64,000 bases of DNA, taken from the NCBI RefSeq assembly GCF_000004195.4, contig NC_030679.2:35515712-35579711 (forward strand), read 5' to 3'. Source of the stretch: Xenopus tropicalis. Its lineage: Eukaryota; Chordata; Amphibia; Anura; Pipidae. Each line of letters opens with the position of its first letter. Position 1 is the first letter of the stretch. Of the stretch, positions 32,332 to 44,126 are shown piece by piece. A model generated the notes under the pieces. That model did no database searches. It had not been told where the DNA came from and worked only from the letters and a program-made list of their open reading frames with translations. The translations under genes and the position numbers were made by a program.

Positions 32332-35300
32332 GTTAAACACTAAAACCCATCTAATCCATTTGTACACTCCACTATTGCCCCCTATCAATAACAATATTTG
32401 CACATTATTTGCAAAATATATTGCACAGTAGCTCAGTTTCCATTCTGTAATGAGCACAACAATGATCAGTATGTTTATAAGAGTTAAATAAACAAATGCA
32501 ATGTTTTGACAGCTTTTTGTAGGTTGTGCGCTTTTTTCGATACTCCATCCCTTAAAGGTTTGAGTTCCTACGAAACTTTACTTTCCACAGTCTTCATATT
32601 ATAGAACCATTACTGTTTAAGCCAATCATCATACAGATGCAGCCACTACAGTCACTAGGGACAGGCAAATGCTAGGCACACATTATTTTATTGCTTGGGT
32701 CTGCCCCCCTTGACCTAGTAGGATCAGAAGATGATTGCCCCCTACTAATACAGACGCAAGATGACTGTTTTATGCTAATAATTGGATATAAATGGAACAT
32801 GCTTGTTGGTCACTGTTACTGTAGTTCACTTTACACTTTGATACTTTGCTATTATTCATTTCAGCCAAGGAGGTTGTAAAAAATAAATAATGGACAATTG
32901 TTCCATGAAGTCTGGGACTTTTATGAAGCTTGGTTGAAAAATAAACCTTTTAAACCTTCAGCTATAATCACTGTAGAGTAGATGTGAATCTAAGGAAGAT
33001 TAAAGCAATTGTAAAAGAGTGCAAAATGTAATCGACTTTTAATACATCTTCACAGCTCCTCTAAATTATATTAGCAAGTTCCAGTGTAATGTCACATTTG
33101 GACACTCCATCCCTCAATGGCATATCATATCTAATTCACAGAAACTCGAATGATAATGCTATCTACATTGAAAAGAAAGTTGTTGAATTAAACTGCCATC
33201 TCTAGTCAAATGGAGATATTGGAATAGATATTTCTTTGTTACTGATGACAGAAAATGACATTTTACTTTTAAAGGATGTTAATGTATTTGTGTGGCCCAA
33301 ACGCAACCTATCAATATATTCTATGCATGGTGACAAGTGCGGATACATCTCTGTAGCTTAGCTTAAAGAGAAGGATTTCTATATTTTATATTACAGCATC
33401 ATTTTACAGAATTGAACCAATATATGTCAAAACTACTTGAGGGATGAAATAGCGATACAGAGTAATATAGCAATATTAGGAATATCTCAGTTGTAGTTGT
33501 TGCTTGTGAAAGTTTGTACTTTCCATAAAAAAAATAAATAACAAATATAAGTGAGCAAAACACCCAAGTAAAGAGCTGAACACTGGGGGAATATCCAATG
33601 CAGCCTAAGCCTCCTACATTGGTGACTAGAGATTTTGTAAGGCTATAAAGTGACACCATGAACATTTAGGGCAGTGACAAATGGGGTGTTTTATCACCCA
33701 CAAGATATCGCAAACCAAAAAAAATGCCTGGAAATTGACTTCTTTTACAGAACATTTAAATCAAAGCAAGTATCAGTATAAATGTTAAGAAAAATGCCCC
33801 ATGCATAATTTCCTTAGTTTAACCTATCAATTTTACATGGCCAAATACCATTCTGAAACATATAGTATGCTTATTGGCTTATCTTTGGTGGGGGTTAGAA
33901 AATCTATTTCCTTTCCTAACGGGTCTGCACAGCTTGATTTGGCCCAGCAAATAGGTAGACAAATCAAGCAATGGTCTGATCATTTTATGAGCTAAACAAG
34001 CAAGGAGCTCTTTATGTGCATGTTCATCATAGCTAGAATTGCTGACCATCAGCGTAGGACTGGCCCACCAGGATACCAGGAAGACTCACAGTGGGTGTCA
34101 GTAAGCCCTCCTATTCCTAACCATTTGGCCTATTTCATGGTCATTCCCTATATCTATATGGGAATAAAGAGGAGAGATAGATCAAGGGATAGATTATAGA
34201 ATCTAAACAAACGAGACAAGAAGAATAAAGAGGCTGAGTGAGAGTCTCAGGATGAATAGTTTGGAGACTGGGCATATGGCCTAACATTATCTGGCAGATC
34301 CTGGCATTCCAGTCTGACACGGCTGGCCTCTCTACCTTGTGGTTTTTGCTTATAAAGATTGTAGTCTGTACAGTAAGGGATGTATTATGGTGAATGGATC
34401 ATTTCAATGTGGGCTGAAAAGGTTGCCACCTGCACTTACTTCTCTTAACTGAAATAATGATAGGTATAAGATGCCGAATGCAAGGCTAAGAATATAATCC
34501 CAAATACTATAATAACTCTACATGAGCCTCTGCAGTTTGCATATAACTAACCCCTACTTGGATGTCAGAATGAATTTAGAATGAATTTCTGTTCTTTTTC
34601 TTTTCGCTTTTGAGCCTTACTAGTAAAAATGACCAAATTTACTGACACCGAGGGTCATTTAACATCCCACTAATGATTAGTACTAAATACAGTAGAATCT
34701 CATTTCAGTAATGTCAGGTCACATCAGAGAGATAATTATTTCAAAATAGCTGCACAAACAGCCTTCAAGTGTTGTTTAACGCTGGGAGGTGAATTTTAAC
34801 ATGTTACAGATTTCTAGTTGGACTTTCACAATATATTGAAATTAATATTAACTATTTCACAAATTTTTATGTAGTGATAGACAGAAGTGCAAGGAACCTA
34901 CCAGAAGGCTACCAGTGGCCCACTCTCTAAAGAACCAGAGACCCACTCCAAATCATTTTTCCTTTCTGCATAAATGGGATCTGGTCAAGGTACAGGTATA
35001 CAAGGCCACAATGTTTTGGACATTAGAAAAGAACATTGCAGTGTTTGTCTCTTTTTGGCCTCCACCCCAACCCCAATTTTGCTTTTGTAATTAGAGGAAG
35101 CCAAAATCATGGCCAATAGAAGCAGATAAATGCAGGAACATGTGTAGTATTATTTGACACTCTTTTCATTTGGACAGTGGCTGGGGGAAAGAATAATGAA
35201 TGGAACCTTGGAGCAGTGTAAGAGAGATGGGCAACAGGTCATACAAATTAAATGTACTTCTGAATCTGGGTGATTCTCTCAGAAAGATCTAGTTGACTGA

Positions 35301-36285
35301 AGATACACCATATCATCACATCATTTTCCACTGAGTCTGATAATGTCAATGCAACATATTCCCTGCTCACATGACTCATGCATTAGCATCCTTATTGCTG
35401 TCAAGTTCATGATTTTATTTATGTCATTGCACACTGGGAGTCTAGATTCAGCACACGCAGAATGACTTTTCCCAGCACACGTTAGATTCTTTAGCCTGTC
35501 AGATCTGTATTAGCGATCAGTGAACCGGGTCTCAATTAGAATCTGCAACCTGTTCTTGCTCTTACCAGAGCCTATAAAGTATCACGATTTCTGTTATAAC
35601 GGATGGAAGAAGGAATGGCCAATTTACTTCTCTGTGACTCAAGGAGACCCGAGTAACAAAGCCAAATTCTTGTTATTTTGGGCAAATGCCCCTTTGTTCC
35701 AGGCAACAAAACATGGTTTTAAAGCTATAAATGGAGGCATAATTACCTTTAGGTTTTGCATGACTAACTGTAAATGCCTGTAAACTTCGGAAGAGAGTGT
35801 TGCATTAGCACATCTATTAAAACTCAACGTAGTTAATTAGAATGATTACTTAAAGGGGGTTATCATAGGTTAGCATTTTTAGATAAAAATGAAAAATCTT
35901 TGATTTGTGTACAGTGTGGGTGCCTCTCTGACACTCGGTTGTCCCAGAGCTTCTCCTTTTACTGATAGAAGTCACCCTTCTGTATACAACTGTCCCTGCT
36001 GAGTGCCAGTTTCCCCCTTTCTATATATCCTGCAGGCATAATGACATTAGTAAGACTGTTAAAGGGGAACTGCGGCTTCTGAAACAAAATTTGTTAGAGC
36101 CACACACGACACAGAAACCCCTAATCCCCTAATATACCTATCACTGTAATCTGTTCTTTCAAAAAGTATAAATAAATACCATTTTTATATGCTGAAATCC
36201 AGCACAGTGGAGCACAGTGTACTTCCCCCAACTACAGTAGTGGCAGTTAATACAAGTTAGCATAGGGTAGTGGATGTTATAGCAT
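32332..36285. other. Long AT-rich stretch without recognisable features
   Basis: About 4 kb with only short chance frames. No LINE, MITE ends or splice-consistent exons were found. A comparison between frog species would show whether any part is conserved. Confidence 0.45.
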
Positions 36286-36440
36286 ACACTAGGGGGCATA
36301 TTTATTATAGTGTGTAAGCCAATATCACTGGTGATGTTGCCCATAGCAACCAATGAGAACTTTGCTTTTGCTTTCTAACTTATAGGTTAGCGTTTCATTT
36401 TATTTGCCGATTGGTTGCTACTGTAATAAATATACCCCTA
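36286..36440. mobile_element. Short MITE (TAGGGGGCATATTTATTA type)
   Basis: Left end tagggggcatatttattata and right end taataaatatacccctag are near complements of each other. The body contains the inverted pair gcaaccaatgagaa / ccgattggttgct. Confidence 0.65.
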
Positions 36441-37136
36441 GGTGCACGTAGAGTTTCCACCTTTCTACATTTTTACTGGGTAGAGGGGGGGCAGGCACAA
36501 AAGGGAGCGGGGAGTTGGGGCAGATTGGGTTTGATCAGGGGCTTATCTTAAGGGTATTACAAATTTGCCAGCAACTACATTGCTGGAGTGGAACGGGTGT
36601 GAGGGTACGTTGTCCCAGTCGTTATAGTGAATGGATGGAAGATGCCCAACCTAACAAAGGGAAAAGTGTATTGCATATACGTCTACTGAGAAATGTGACT
36701 GGCAGGAATTACAGTGTGGCTTGAAGCACCTTTATTGGTATATATGGAAGAACATTTGCAGTGAGGGGATGGCAAGTGTATTACTATTGCGACTCATGCA
36801 AGCCCTGGGGTTGCTCTTTGGGGAGTCAAAGAATATTTCACTGCTTACGCTGTACCAGTATCCAAATAGATAATGAACAGTGCCTTAACCTCAGACATGC
36901 CAATAAGTTTTGAAGAGAAGGCATAATAAACATTGCATTAGGATTGGATAAGCCAGTAAGAACAGGTGAAGCTAGTGAATTTACAAAGCAGCTGCATGTT
37001 TAAAGTCTATTTGTGCAGTGATTCCCCTATTTTTTTATTGTTTTTTGGTACACATGTGTTAAAGTGTTAAATGTGTTAAAGTTAAAGATCATGACATACA
37101 CTGGTCAGAGGCCTCAGTAAATCCAGCAAAAGTGTA
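36441..37136. other. Intergenic DNA, nothing recognised
   Basis: A G-run near 36484-36491 and short chance frames only. Confidence 0.4.
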
Positions 37137-37308
37137 TTTGTAGATTGTAAGCTCTTTTGGGCAGGGCCCTCTTCACCTCTTGTATCGGTTATTGATTGCT
37201 TTATATGTTATTCTGTATGTCCAATGTATGTAACCCACCTATTGTACAGCGCTGCGGGATATGTTGGTGCTTTATAAATAAATGTTAATAATAATAATAA
37301 TAATACAG
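37137..37308 (+). mobile_element. SINE-like repeat with (TAA)n tail
   Basis: Starts ttgtagattgtaagctctt and ends gtgctttataaataaatg followed by (taa)n. The gtaagctctt...cagggccct and acagcgctgc...ctttataaata blocks are typical of tailed vertebrate SINE/LINE 3' ends. I recognise the type but not the family name. Confidence 0.65.
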
Positions 37309-38512
37309 AAGGTATGTGCAAATGGAAGGAGGAGCAACTAAAGTTTGAGCTGTGCCCACATAGGGGTTGTACTGCTGTAGTCGCAATGCAGAGGTGCAGT
37401 AGTGACATCTTTGTGCTTCAGTTCTACTTCGTCTTATGCACACATTTAATTGGTCACTTAAAACCAACCACCATTGATACCACTCCCCACCCAACAGGAT
37501 TTTAAATACAGCAGGAACTCTGCTGCCAATCTGCAGTGAGAGTGAGAGGTCATTTGTCTTTTACAATCTTAAGTGGGCAAATTAATGACTGTAAATGAAA
37601 AAAGCAAGGTATAATGCCATTTTAATTTTGTGGAAAGTGGAATTTACATATACAGTAGCTATACGCCACCATCGTAGCAAAAAAAGTAACCTAAAAGCAC
37701 GGAAGCTTAATTGCCTGGGCTCTATTAAAGCTCTCATTGCATTTGTAATTACTTGTGAGCTGCAAAACATTTTTCAAAAAGTGAAGGGTGTAAATACTGT
37801 ATATTTTTCTTTAAAAAAAAAAAAAATCAGAGAAATCTGCAATTAGTTTCACTCCATTCAGTGCACCTTATTATGGCCATTTGGAAAGAATTGTTTCTAA
37901 TGAAACACTTAATGATACGAATGTAGGAATTACAGCATCATCACTATAAGCATCTGTTAAATGGGATTTATAAATGATGTTTAAGTGATAATAGTCATTT
38001 CCAGAAATGATGTGCCGTTTTAGCAAAAACAATGAGGCATTATTTTCGATTGCTGGCGATGCCGACTAAGTCCAATCTTGCCTTCAAGCAGAATACAAAA
38101 AGGAAAAGATATGTAAATTGAAAAGAAAAACCCTAATGGTGCCTTATTAAAATCCTATTTACACAGTATTAACATAAATATGAGTTTATAAACCATATGG
38201 TTCCACATCTGCTACTATGTATATTACAAGTCCTTTCCTAAATGTCTTCGCACACTTAAGTGCGATTTCAATATATAAATACCTGAATTTAAAGTTGTGT
38301 TATTTTTATGTTAAATCTGAAATCCTCATTTGTATGTTGTTTGTTTTTTAACATATCAATTAAAATGCATCATATGTCTCAGCATCAGTTGTAATGGCCA
38401 ATCTAGAGGAGAAACATTTAAATGTTAACTCAGTATTAATTTATACTTCTTCTTTCTATTATGAGTGGAGGGATTTTTTTTTTTTTAATCTGCATTTTTG
38501 TACATAAAGTAA
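37309..38512. other. AT-rich DNA, possible conserved non-coding sequence
   Basis: No repeat or coding signal from about 37860 to 38400. An A-run lies at 37814-37826. Confidence 0.35.
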
Positions 38513-38688
38513 AAAAATAAATAAGGTTGAGGAGACTGCCTCATACAGACAAAAGCAAACAAAAGGAATTCTGGGAATGAATTCCAAACTCTTAAAAAAA
38601 ATCCCATTTACATGGGTTTATCCTATAGGCTACAGCTCACCCACTGGGTTTGAAGCTGAAGCCCGAATAATAGCTGATCAGATTCCCA

Positions 38689-38710
38689 ACTACAGACCGG
38701 TTTCGCCTTT
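38689..38710 (-). ncRNA. Half hammerhead ribozyme, truncated
   Basis: The minus strand keeps the 3' half only: the stem II end GGC, GAAA, ACCGGTC and the TGTAGT arm. The CTGATGA half is replaced by the start of the 70-bp inverted arm (ggaattcattccc). The breakpoint falls inside stem II, so this copy cannot cleave by itself. Confidence 0.85.
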
Positions 38711-38825
38711 GGAATTCATTCCCAGAATTCCTTTTGTTTGCTTTTGTCTGTATGAGGCAGTCTCCTCAACCTTATTTATTTGTTTGTAGAACCACATGGT
38801 GACTCTACCTAAACTGATCAGAAAA

Positions 38826-38880
38826 CCCTGCACTACACTGATGAGCCTCAAAAAAGGCGAAACCGGTCTGTAGTTGGGAA
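38826..38880 (+). ncRNA. Hammerhead ribozyme, type I, short stem III (copy A)
   Basis: A self-cleaving RNA motif. Stem I pairs ACTACA (38832-38837) with TGTAGT (38869-38874). The invariant CTGATGA is at 38838-38844. Stem II is GCC/GGC (38845-38847, 38856-38858) with an A-rich loop. GAAA is at 38859-38862. Cleavage is expected after GTC at 38868. Stem III is only AC/GU around a CG, too short to close in a monomer, but ACCGGT is self-complementary, so two copies can pair as a dimeric hammerhead. This is the known behaviour of minimal hammerheads of PLEs and retrozymes. All core bases are present. Confidence 0.93.
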
Positions 38881-38989
38881 TCTGATCAGCTATTATTCGG
38901 GCTTCAGCTTCAAACCCAGTGGGTGAGCTGAAGCCTATAGGATAAACCCATGTAAATGGGATTTTTTTTAAGAGTTTGGGGCATCTTAG

Positions 38990-39690
38990 ACTGCATAACT
39001 TACCCTTTATAAGTGGTAATATTCAAAGCAAACTCCAAAATCACACTAATAACTGCAATAACTTGTTTCTGAATTACAGTATAAAATAGCAATTTGTACC
39101 TCTGAGCTCCCCATCATTACTGTACACTAACCTTGTAAGCCACGCAATTCTTTCTGTCCCTGAAAGACTTTGAGAGACTAATGAACACCAACTTGTTAAA
39201 TCTTCATTCTGTTTGATCTTTCTCCTATTTTTGATGCTGCTGAATCTGATCAATCTGTGCTTATTCAGGATCTCAACTCAGAGATGTTTCTCTGGGCAAC
39301 GTGAGCTAAACTTCCAATTTTGTACACCTTAGAACACACTTGGAACTCACAGGAGTGCACCTGTTCAGTTTATAGTGTTCTTCCCCTAAGCAATGCTTAA
39401 AGTATAGGGTAAAAGGGCAAAGTAAGGTCTCAGAATGCCTTGGATCTCTGTCTCTACTGAGCATGTGAAACACAGATGTATTATTCTCTTTTTACCTGCA
39501 GGACCAGTCTTTCAGTTTGTGTGTTAAATACGTCAACTGCCTTCATTCTTTACTCCATGGCGCTTCATGCTGGGCTCTCTTCATGTTCCCTACTGTCTTG
39601 GTTCTAATTTTATAGTAATTATTTCCTCCTGAATGGCAGTTTTTATCTAAAAATCGATTTAATAAACAAACTTTTTTTCAATTTCAATGT
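38990..39690. other. DNA between two hammerhead clusters, nothing recognised
   Basis: About 700 bp without repeat similarity to either side; short chance frames only. Confidence 0.4.
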
Positions 39691-39815
39691 AAATAAACAA
39701 AAGGAATTCTGGGAATGAATTCCAGAAAAAAATCCCATTTACATGGGTTTATCCTATAGGCTACAGCTCATCCACTGGGTTTGAAGCTGAAGCCAGGACA
39801 ATAGCTGATCAGATT

Positions 39816-39866
39816 CCCAACTACAGACCGGTTTCGCCCTTTCTGGGGCTCATCAGTGTAGTGCAG
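39816..39866 (-). ncRNA. Hammerhead ribozyme, type I, short stem III (copy C)
   Basis: On the minus strand: ACTACA complement of 39857-39862, CTGATGA complement of 39850-39856, stem II GCCC/GGGC, GAAA complement of 39832-39835, ACCGGT at 39827-39832, stem I partner at 39820-39825. Stem II is perfectly paired here, while copies A and B use other combinations. It faces copy B across the hairpin centre. Confidence 0.93.
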
Positions 39867-40045
39867 GGTTTTCTGATCAGCTTAGGTAGAGTCACCATGT
39901 GGTTCTACAAACAAATAAATAAGGTTGAGGAGACTGCCTCATACAGACAAAAGCAAACAAAAGGAATTCTGGGTGAGGCAGTCTCCTCAACCTTATTTAT
40001 TTGTTTGTAGAACCACATGGTGACTCTACCTAAGCTGATCAGAAA

Positions 40046-40100
40046 ACCCTGCACTACACTGATGAGCCTCCAATAAGGGCGAAACCGGTCTGTAGTTGGG
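40046..40100 (+). ncRNA. Hammerhead ribozyme, type I, short stem III (copy B)
   Basis: Same architecture as copy A: ACTACA at 40053-40058, CTGATGA at 40059-40065, stem II GCCT/GGGC, GAAA at 40081-40084, ACCGGTC, expected cleavage after 40090, TGTAGT at 40091-40096. The stem II sequence differs from copy A by changes that keep pairing. Confidence 0.93.
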
Positions 40101-40534
40101 AATCTGATCAGCTATTGTCCTGGCTTCAGCTTCAAACCCAGTGGGTGAGCTGTAGCCTATAGGATAAACCCATGTAAATGGGATTTTTTTTAAGAGTCTG
40201 GAATTCATTCCCAGAATTCCTTTTGCTTGCTTTTGTCTGTGTGAGGCAGTCTCCTCAACCTTATTTATTTGAATGTAAATAAACTACACTCTCTCTATTG
40301 GCATTGATAAAGACTTGCCCTTGATTACATCCTTTTTGGCAGCATCAACCCCATCTCTCACAAACCCACATGGGGTCCCTTCTCCTTAGATTGCTACACC
40401 CCTCCCCCTCTACAAATGTATATAATTCAAATGTATACTGGACTTTACCCATCTAGTATGTAAACTCCTAAGAACAGAGAACACACTCCAGATGTTTTAT
40501 TTTTGACAACTATGGTAGTGTAAATAACCATATA

Positions 40535-40876
40535 CAGGTATTTGACCCCTTATCCGGAAACCCATTATCCAGAAAGTTCAGAACTACGGAAAGGCCATCT
40601 CCCATAGACTCCATTATAATCAAATAATTCACATTTTTAATGATTCACATTTAAAATGATTTCCTTTTTCTCTATAATAATAAAACAGTACCTTGAACTT
40701 GATCCCAACTAAGATATAATTACCCCTTATTAGAGCCAAAACAATACTATTAGGTTTAAATACTGTTTTAATCATTTTTCTTAGCAGACTTAAGGTAGGA
40801 GATCCGAATTATGGAAAGACCCCTTATCTGGAAAACCCCAGGTCCTAAGCATTCTGGATAATGGGTCCCATACCTG
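40535..40876. mobile_element. TA-flanked palindromic MITE (CAGGTATGGG family)
   Basis: Begins CAGGTATTTGACCCCTTATCC and ends GGGTCCCATACCTG. The two halves are inverted relative to each other (ttatccggaaaccc / ggaaaaccccaggtcc). Several copies in the window are flanked by TA, pointing to a Tc1/mariner-type mobiliser. Confidence 0.85.
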
Positions 40877-41132
40877 TGTATATATTTATTTAACTTGTAA
40901 AGAGCTGCATACAGTTTTAAGATTAACTTCTTTTCATCTACATACTTGGTTTCAGTCAGCAAAAATGTTTTAATGGTCTGTATTACACCTGTAAATTTGT
41001 TCAGAATGATAAGCGTTGTAGCTGATACACCTAGAGAATAAGACTGACACACAGCGGGGAACTTTATTTGTTACAGAATAGTAACAAACCTTTCTGGTAT
41101 AATAAAAATCAGTGTAAAAACATTTAGAAATG

Positions 41133-41781
41133 CAGGTATTGGACTTGTTATAAGAATGTTCGGGACCAGGGAATATACGGATTAGGAATCTTTCCATAAT
41201 TTGGATCACCATACATTACCTTAAGGGGCACATTTACAAAAGCACGAGCGTTCATGCGAACGCTCCGAGTGTATTTTCGCCGATTTTTTCGGGCGTCCGC
41301 ACGACTTTTTCGTACACTGCACGACTTTTTCGGACGTTTGCACGAAAAAATCGGAAAGGTTTTACTGCTGTTTACAATTGTTCAGTACGAAAATTTCGTG
41401 ACTTTCGGAACGCCAATACGATATTATCGCGACTAATACGATTTTTTCGTAAGCATTTTCGTGATATTTGCGATCTTATGAAATTTTCGTTTCCAATACG
41501 ATTTTTTCCCATTCGTGATTCGGATTCGTGGATTAGTAAATGTGCTCCTAAGTCTACTAAAAAATAATTTAAACTTTAAATAAACCAAATAGAATTGTTT
41601 TGCATGCAACACGAATTAATTCTGTCTTATTTGGGATCAAGTACAAGGTACTGTTTTATTATTACAGAGAAAAAGAAAAGCAATTTGAAAAAAATTGTAT
41701 TTGATTAAAATGTAGTTTATGGCAGATGGCCTTCCCATGATACTGGGATAATTGGTTTCTGGATAATGGATCCCATATCTG
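41133..41781. mobile_element. TA-flanked MITE (CAGGTATGGG family), interrupted
   Basis: The left part 41133-41221 and the right part 41552-41781 together make one copy of the family in inverted orientation. It ends ggatcccatatctg. The gap is exactly filled by a PIF/Harbinger-like MITE with its TAA duplication. Confidence 0.8.
41225..41548. mobile_element. PIF/Harbinger-like MITE inside another MITE
   Basis: A 324-bp element with GGGGCACATTTACAAAAGCA and TTAGTAAATGTGCTCC ends and TAA at 41222-41224 and 41549-41551. Related to 28676-29143 by its ends and by tttttcg-rich content. Confidence 0.85.
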
Positions 41782-41997
41782 TACTTTAACCTATAAATGT
41801 TTTTTTTTTCCTTTAAAAATTAGATATTTAGCCATACCATATTGCCACAGAGTATTTTAGTTAACCAGCCAAGGTAAAGCAAATTACATTTTCTCATGCA
41901 ACTTAGGGGCAGCAAAAAATATCCTAAATAATTAACCAAGCATTGGTGCTAAAGCAGCAGAAAGGTTGGGCTAGCCTCCTAGATGTGAACAAACGAC

Positions 41998-42279
41998 TAG
42001 TAATGAGCAAATCTGTCCTTTTTCAATTTGCTGAAAAATTTGCGAAAATGCTGAAGAAATTGCAAAACAGTAAAAAATCGGTGAAACATGGGTACCATGT
42101 GACTTTTTTGCCGTGCACCCTTTTTTACTTCTACTGCGCCTTTGTTGCCTCGCCCGCACCTTTTTTGCAGTGACCGCAAATTGTCTGCATCAAACTTTTG
42201 CAGAAGTTTTGCTAAACAATGGGGAAATGCAGAATTCCGCTGCAAACCCATGCCTGGCGAAAACATTCGCTCATCACTA
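41998..42279. mobile_element. hAT-type MITE (TAGTGATG family)
   Basis: TAGTAATGAGCAAATCTGTCC and TTCGCTCATCACTA ends; flanks CAAACGAC and CAAACCAC match at 7 of 8 positions. Confidence 0.85.
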
Positions 42280-43405
42280 CAAACCACTCCTATAAGTGAC
42301 TATCCAATCCAAGCAAACTTTTATATGTACAGTATATAAATATACATGTACCTCAACTATTACTTATCTGATTAACCTCAATCCTTTACATGTGGGATTT
42401 TGAGAATTGTTTTATTAAATTATTTTAAAGTAGTGATCAGTTATCATCGGTATACACTAGAACTGGGGTAAAACCTGTCAAAACAACACAATCAATGTTT
42501 CAGGGCAATGGTTAAATGGAGTGTGTTTCATACTGTTCTATTTAGAAATGCTTACATGAAGTTCTATAGCAAGAATCTTACATCATTTACCATTGATCCT
42601 AAGACATCTGTTGTCTTAATGATACAAAATCAATGCACGGCTCTGTTCTCTTCTCAAACTGTGCAGCACCAGCTGCTGACAGGAGTTCCGAGTATGTTGT
42701 GATGCATGTCCTTGTTCTTCTTTGAGAATGTGTCACTTTTTACTAGCAGATTTTCTGCAGCCTTTGGCAGTGAATCTAAAGGATAAAAGAGGGTGAAAAA
42801 TAATTTCTTGTCTTTTACTTTGAGTCCTGTCCAATCTTTGTGTACTTCATATTCTTTATAGTTTTCATGTTGTTTCTAAGTGTTCTCAAATCTGATGTTT
42901 GTCTTTTTAAAGTGCCACAAATCTTTAAATTAAGCATTTAAAAAATAGCTAGTGGTTTTGTTATTAATTTCACTCTGTTCGATCCGTTTTCTCACCCAGC
43001 ACACCTTGCTGTCTCATTATCGATATGGTGATAAGTGAGTGAAAATGTGCTATCAGGCGAGAAAATATCAACTCCATCTCTTTCCTGTCACAAAGTTTTG
43101 CTGGTATGGCAAGATTACATAAGCCATTTTAGGGGGGAGCAGAATTAGTGACAAATATAGCACAAAATGGCACATTCCAAACTTGGATATTTGTGTACTG
43201 ATATACACCCAGACCACACCCAGCTAATGAGCAATCACTCTTATATTATAAAACAGGGTTTTTTTTTCATTAGTCAGCAACATATAAGGGACGCAATATA
43301 AAAAGTCAATCATGCCTCAAGAGAAATTTGAGTATAATTGTATCAGACAAAAAGTATCTGACAAAAATCGTGCAGAAAGATTAAAATAAAAGTGAAAACT
43401 GACTA
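42280..43405. other. AT-rich DNA, nothing recognised
   Basis: Only short chance frames; 42960-43130 contains no repeat words known from the window. Confidence 0.4.
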
Positions 43406-43732
43406 CAGGTATGGGATGCCTTATCCAGAAACCGGTTTTCCAGAAACTTCTGAATAGCGGAAAGGCCATCTCCCATAGGCTCCATTATAAGCAAATCATT
43501 TTAATTTTAGGAAAAGATTTCCCTTTCCTCTGTAATTATAAAACAGTACCTTGTACGTGATCCCAACTAAGATATAATGAATCCTTATTGGAGGCAAAAC
43601 AATCCTATTGAGTTTATTCAATATTTAAATGATTTTTAGCAGACTTAAGTTATGGAGATCCAAATTACGGAAAGATCCCTTATCTGGAAAACCCCATGTA
43701 CCAAGCTTTCGTGATAACAGGCCCCATACCTG
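43406..43732. mobile_element. TA-flanked MITE (CAGGTATGGG family)
   Basis: CAGGTATGGGATGCCTTATCC to GGCCCCATACCTG, flanked by TA on both sides. Confidence 0.9.
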
Positions 43733-43786
43733 TACCAGTACTAGAGTTAATGCAACAAAAGTTTTGCTGTTTTTTTTCTCTAGATA

Positions 43787-43880
43787 ATTGTAGAGAGCTT
43801 CAGAAAATATTGGCACTTTATAAATAATATTAATTATAAAAATAATATACAATAACAACCATTATTATTATTATTATTAG
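43787..43880 (+). mobile_element. Decayed SINE-like tail with (ATT)n
   Basis: The gtagagagcttcagaaaatattggcactttataaata segment parallels the 3' part of the SINE-like repeat at 37240-37280, followed by AT-rich DNA and (att)n at 43860-43880. Confidence 0.5.
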
Positions 43881-44126
43881 CAGCAGCATCCAAATCCAGC
43901 ATTTGGATTGGGAAAAATAAATAAACACACATCTTCAAATGCAACATTTATTTTGCACAGCTTTTTTCACTGTTTTCAGCAATATTTGTTTTAATAGGCC
44001 CCATTGTGTACTCAAAAATTGACTGACAGATGTAGTTGTATGTATTATAAATTACTGGTGAATTCATTACACTATGTTCTGGAGTGACTACATATTTATA
44101 CCCTGTCAGTGATGTCAGTTGATCTC

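Larger units (their letters stand above)
38514..38985. repeat. Hammerhead repeat units in opposed orientation
   Basis: A perfect 70-bp inverted repeat (38516-38585 and 38711-38780) surrounds a minus-oriented piece of the repeat unit carrying half a ribozyme. The right arm then continues as a plus-oriented unit with a complete hammerhead (38826-38880) and a 3' part ending in atgggattttttttaagag. The unit order in ribozyme orientation is ggaattcattccc, ctgcctcatac complement, ctctacctaa, hammerhead, gctgatcag..ccatgtaaatggg. The type is known from PLE pseudo-LTRs and retrozymes. Confidence 0.85.
39699..40226. repeat. Long hairpin of inverted hammerhead repeat units
   Basis: Arms 39699-39941 and 39974-40226 are almost perfect complements, separated by only 32 bases. 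Each arm holds one hammerhead (copies C and B). The left arm lacks about ten bases present in the right (the aagagtctgg segment). A further unit start follows to about 40270 (ggaattcattcccagaattcc, then gcctttg-like and aggcagtctcctcaacc words), so units are also arranged head to tail. Confidence 0.9.

Noticed and set aside
35520..35783. 87-codon plus-strand frame
   Set aside because: No repeat, splice or domain support; length is within chance expectation for a 64-kb window.
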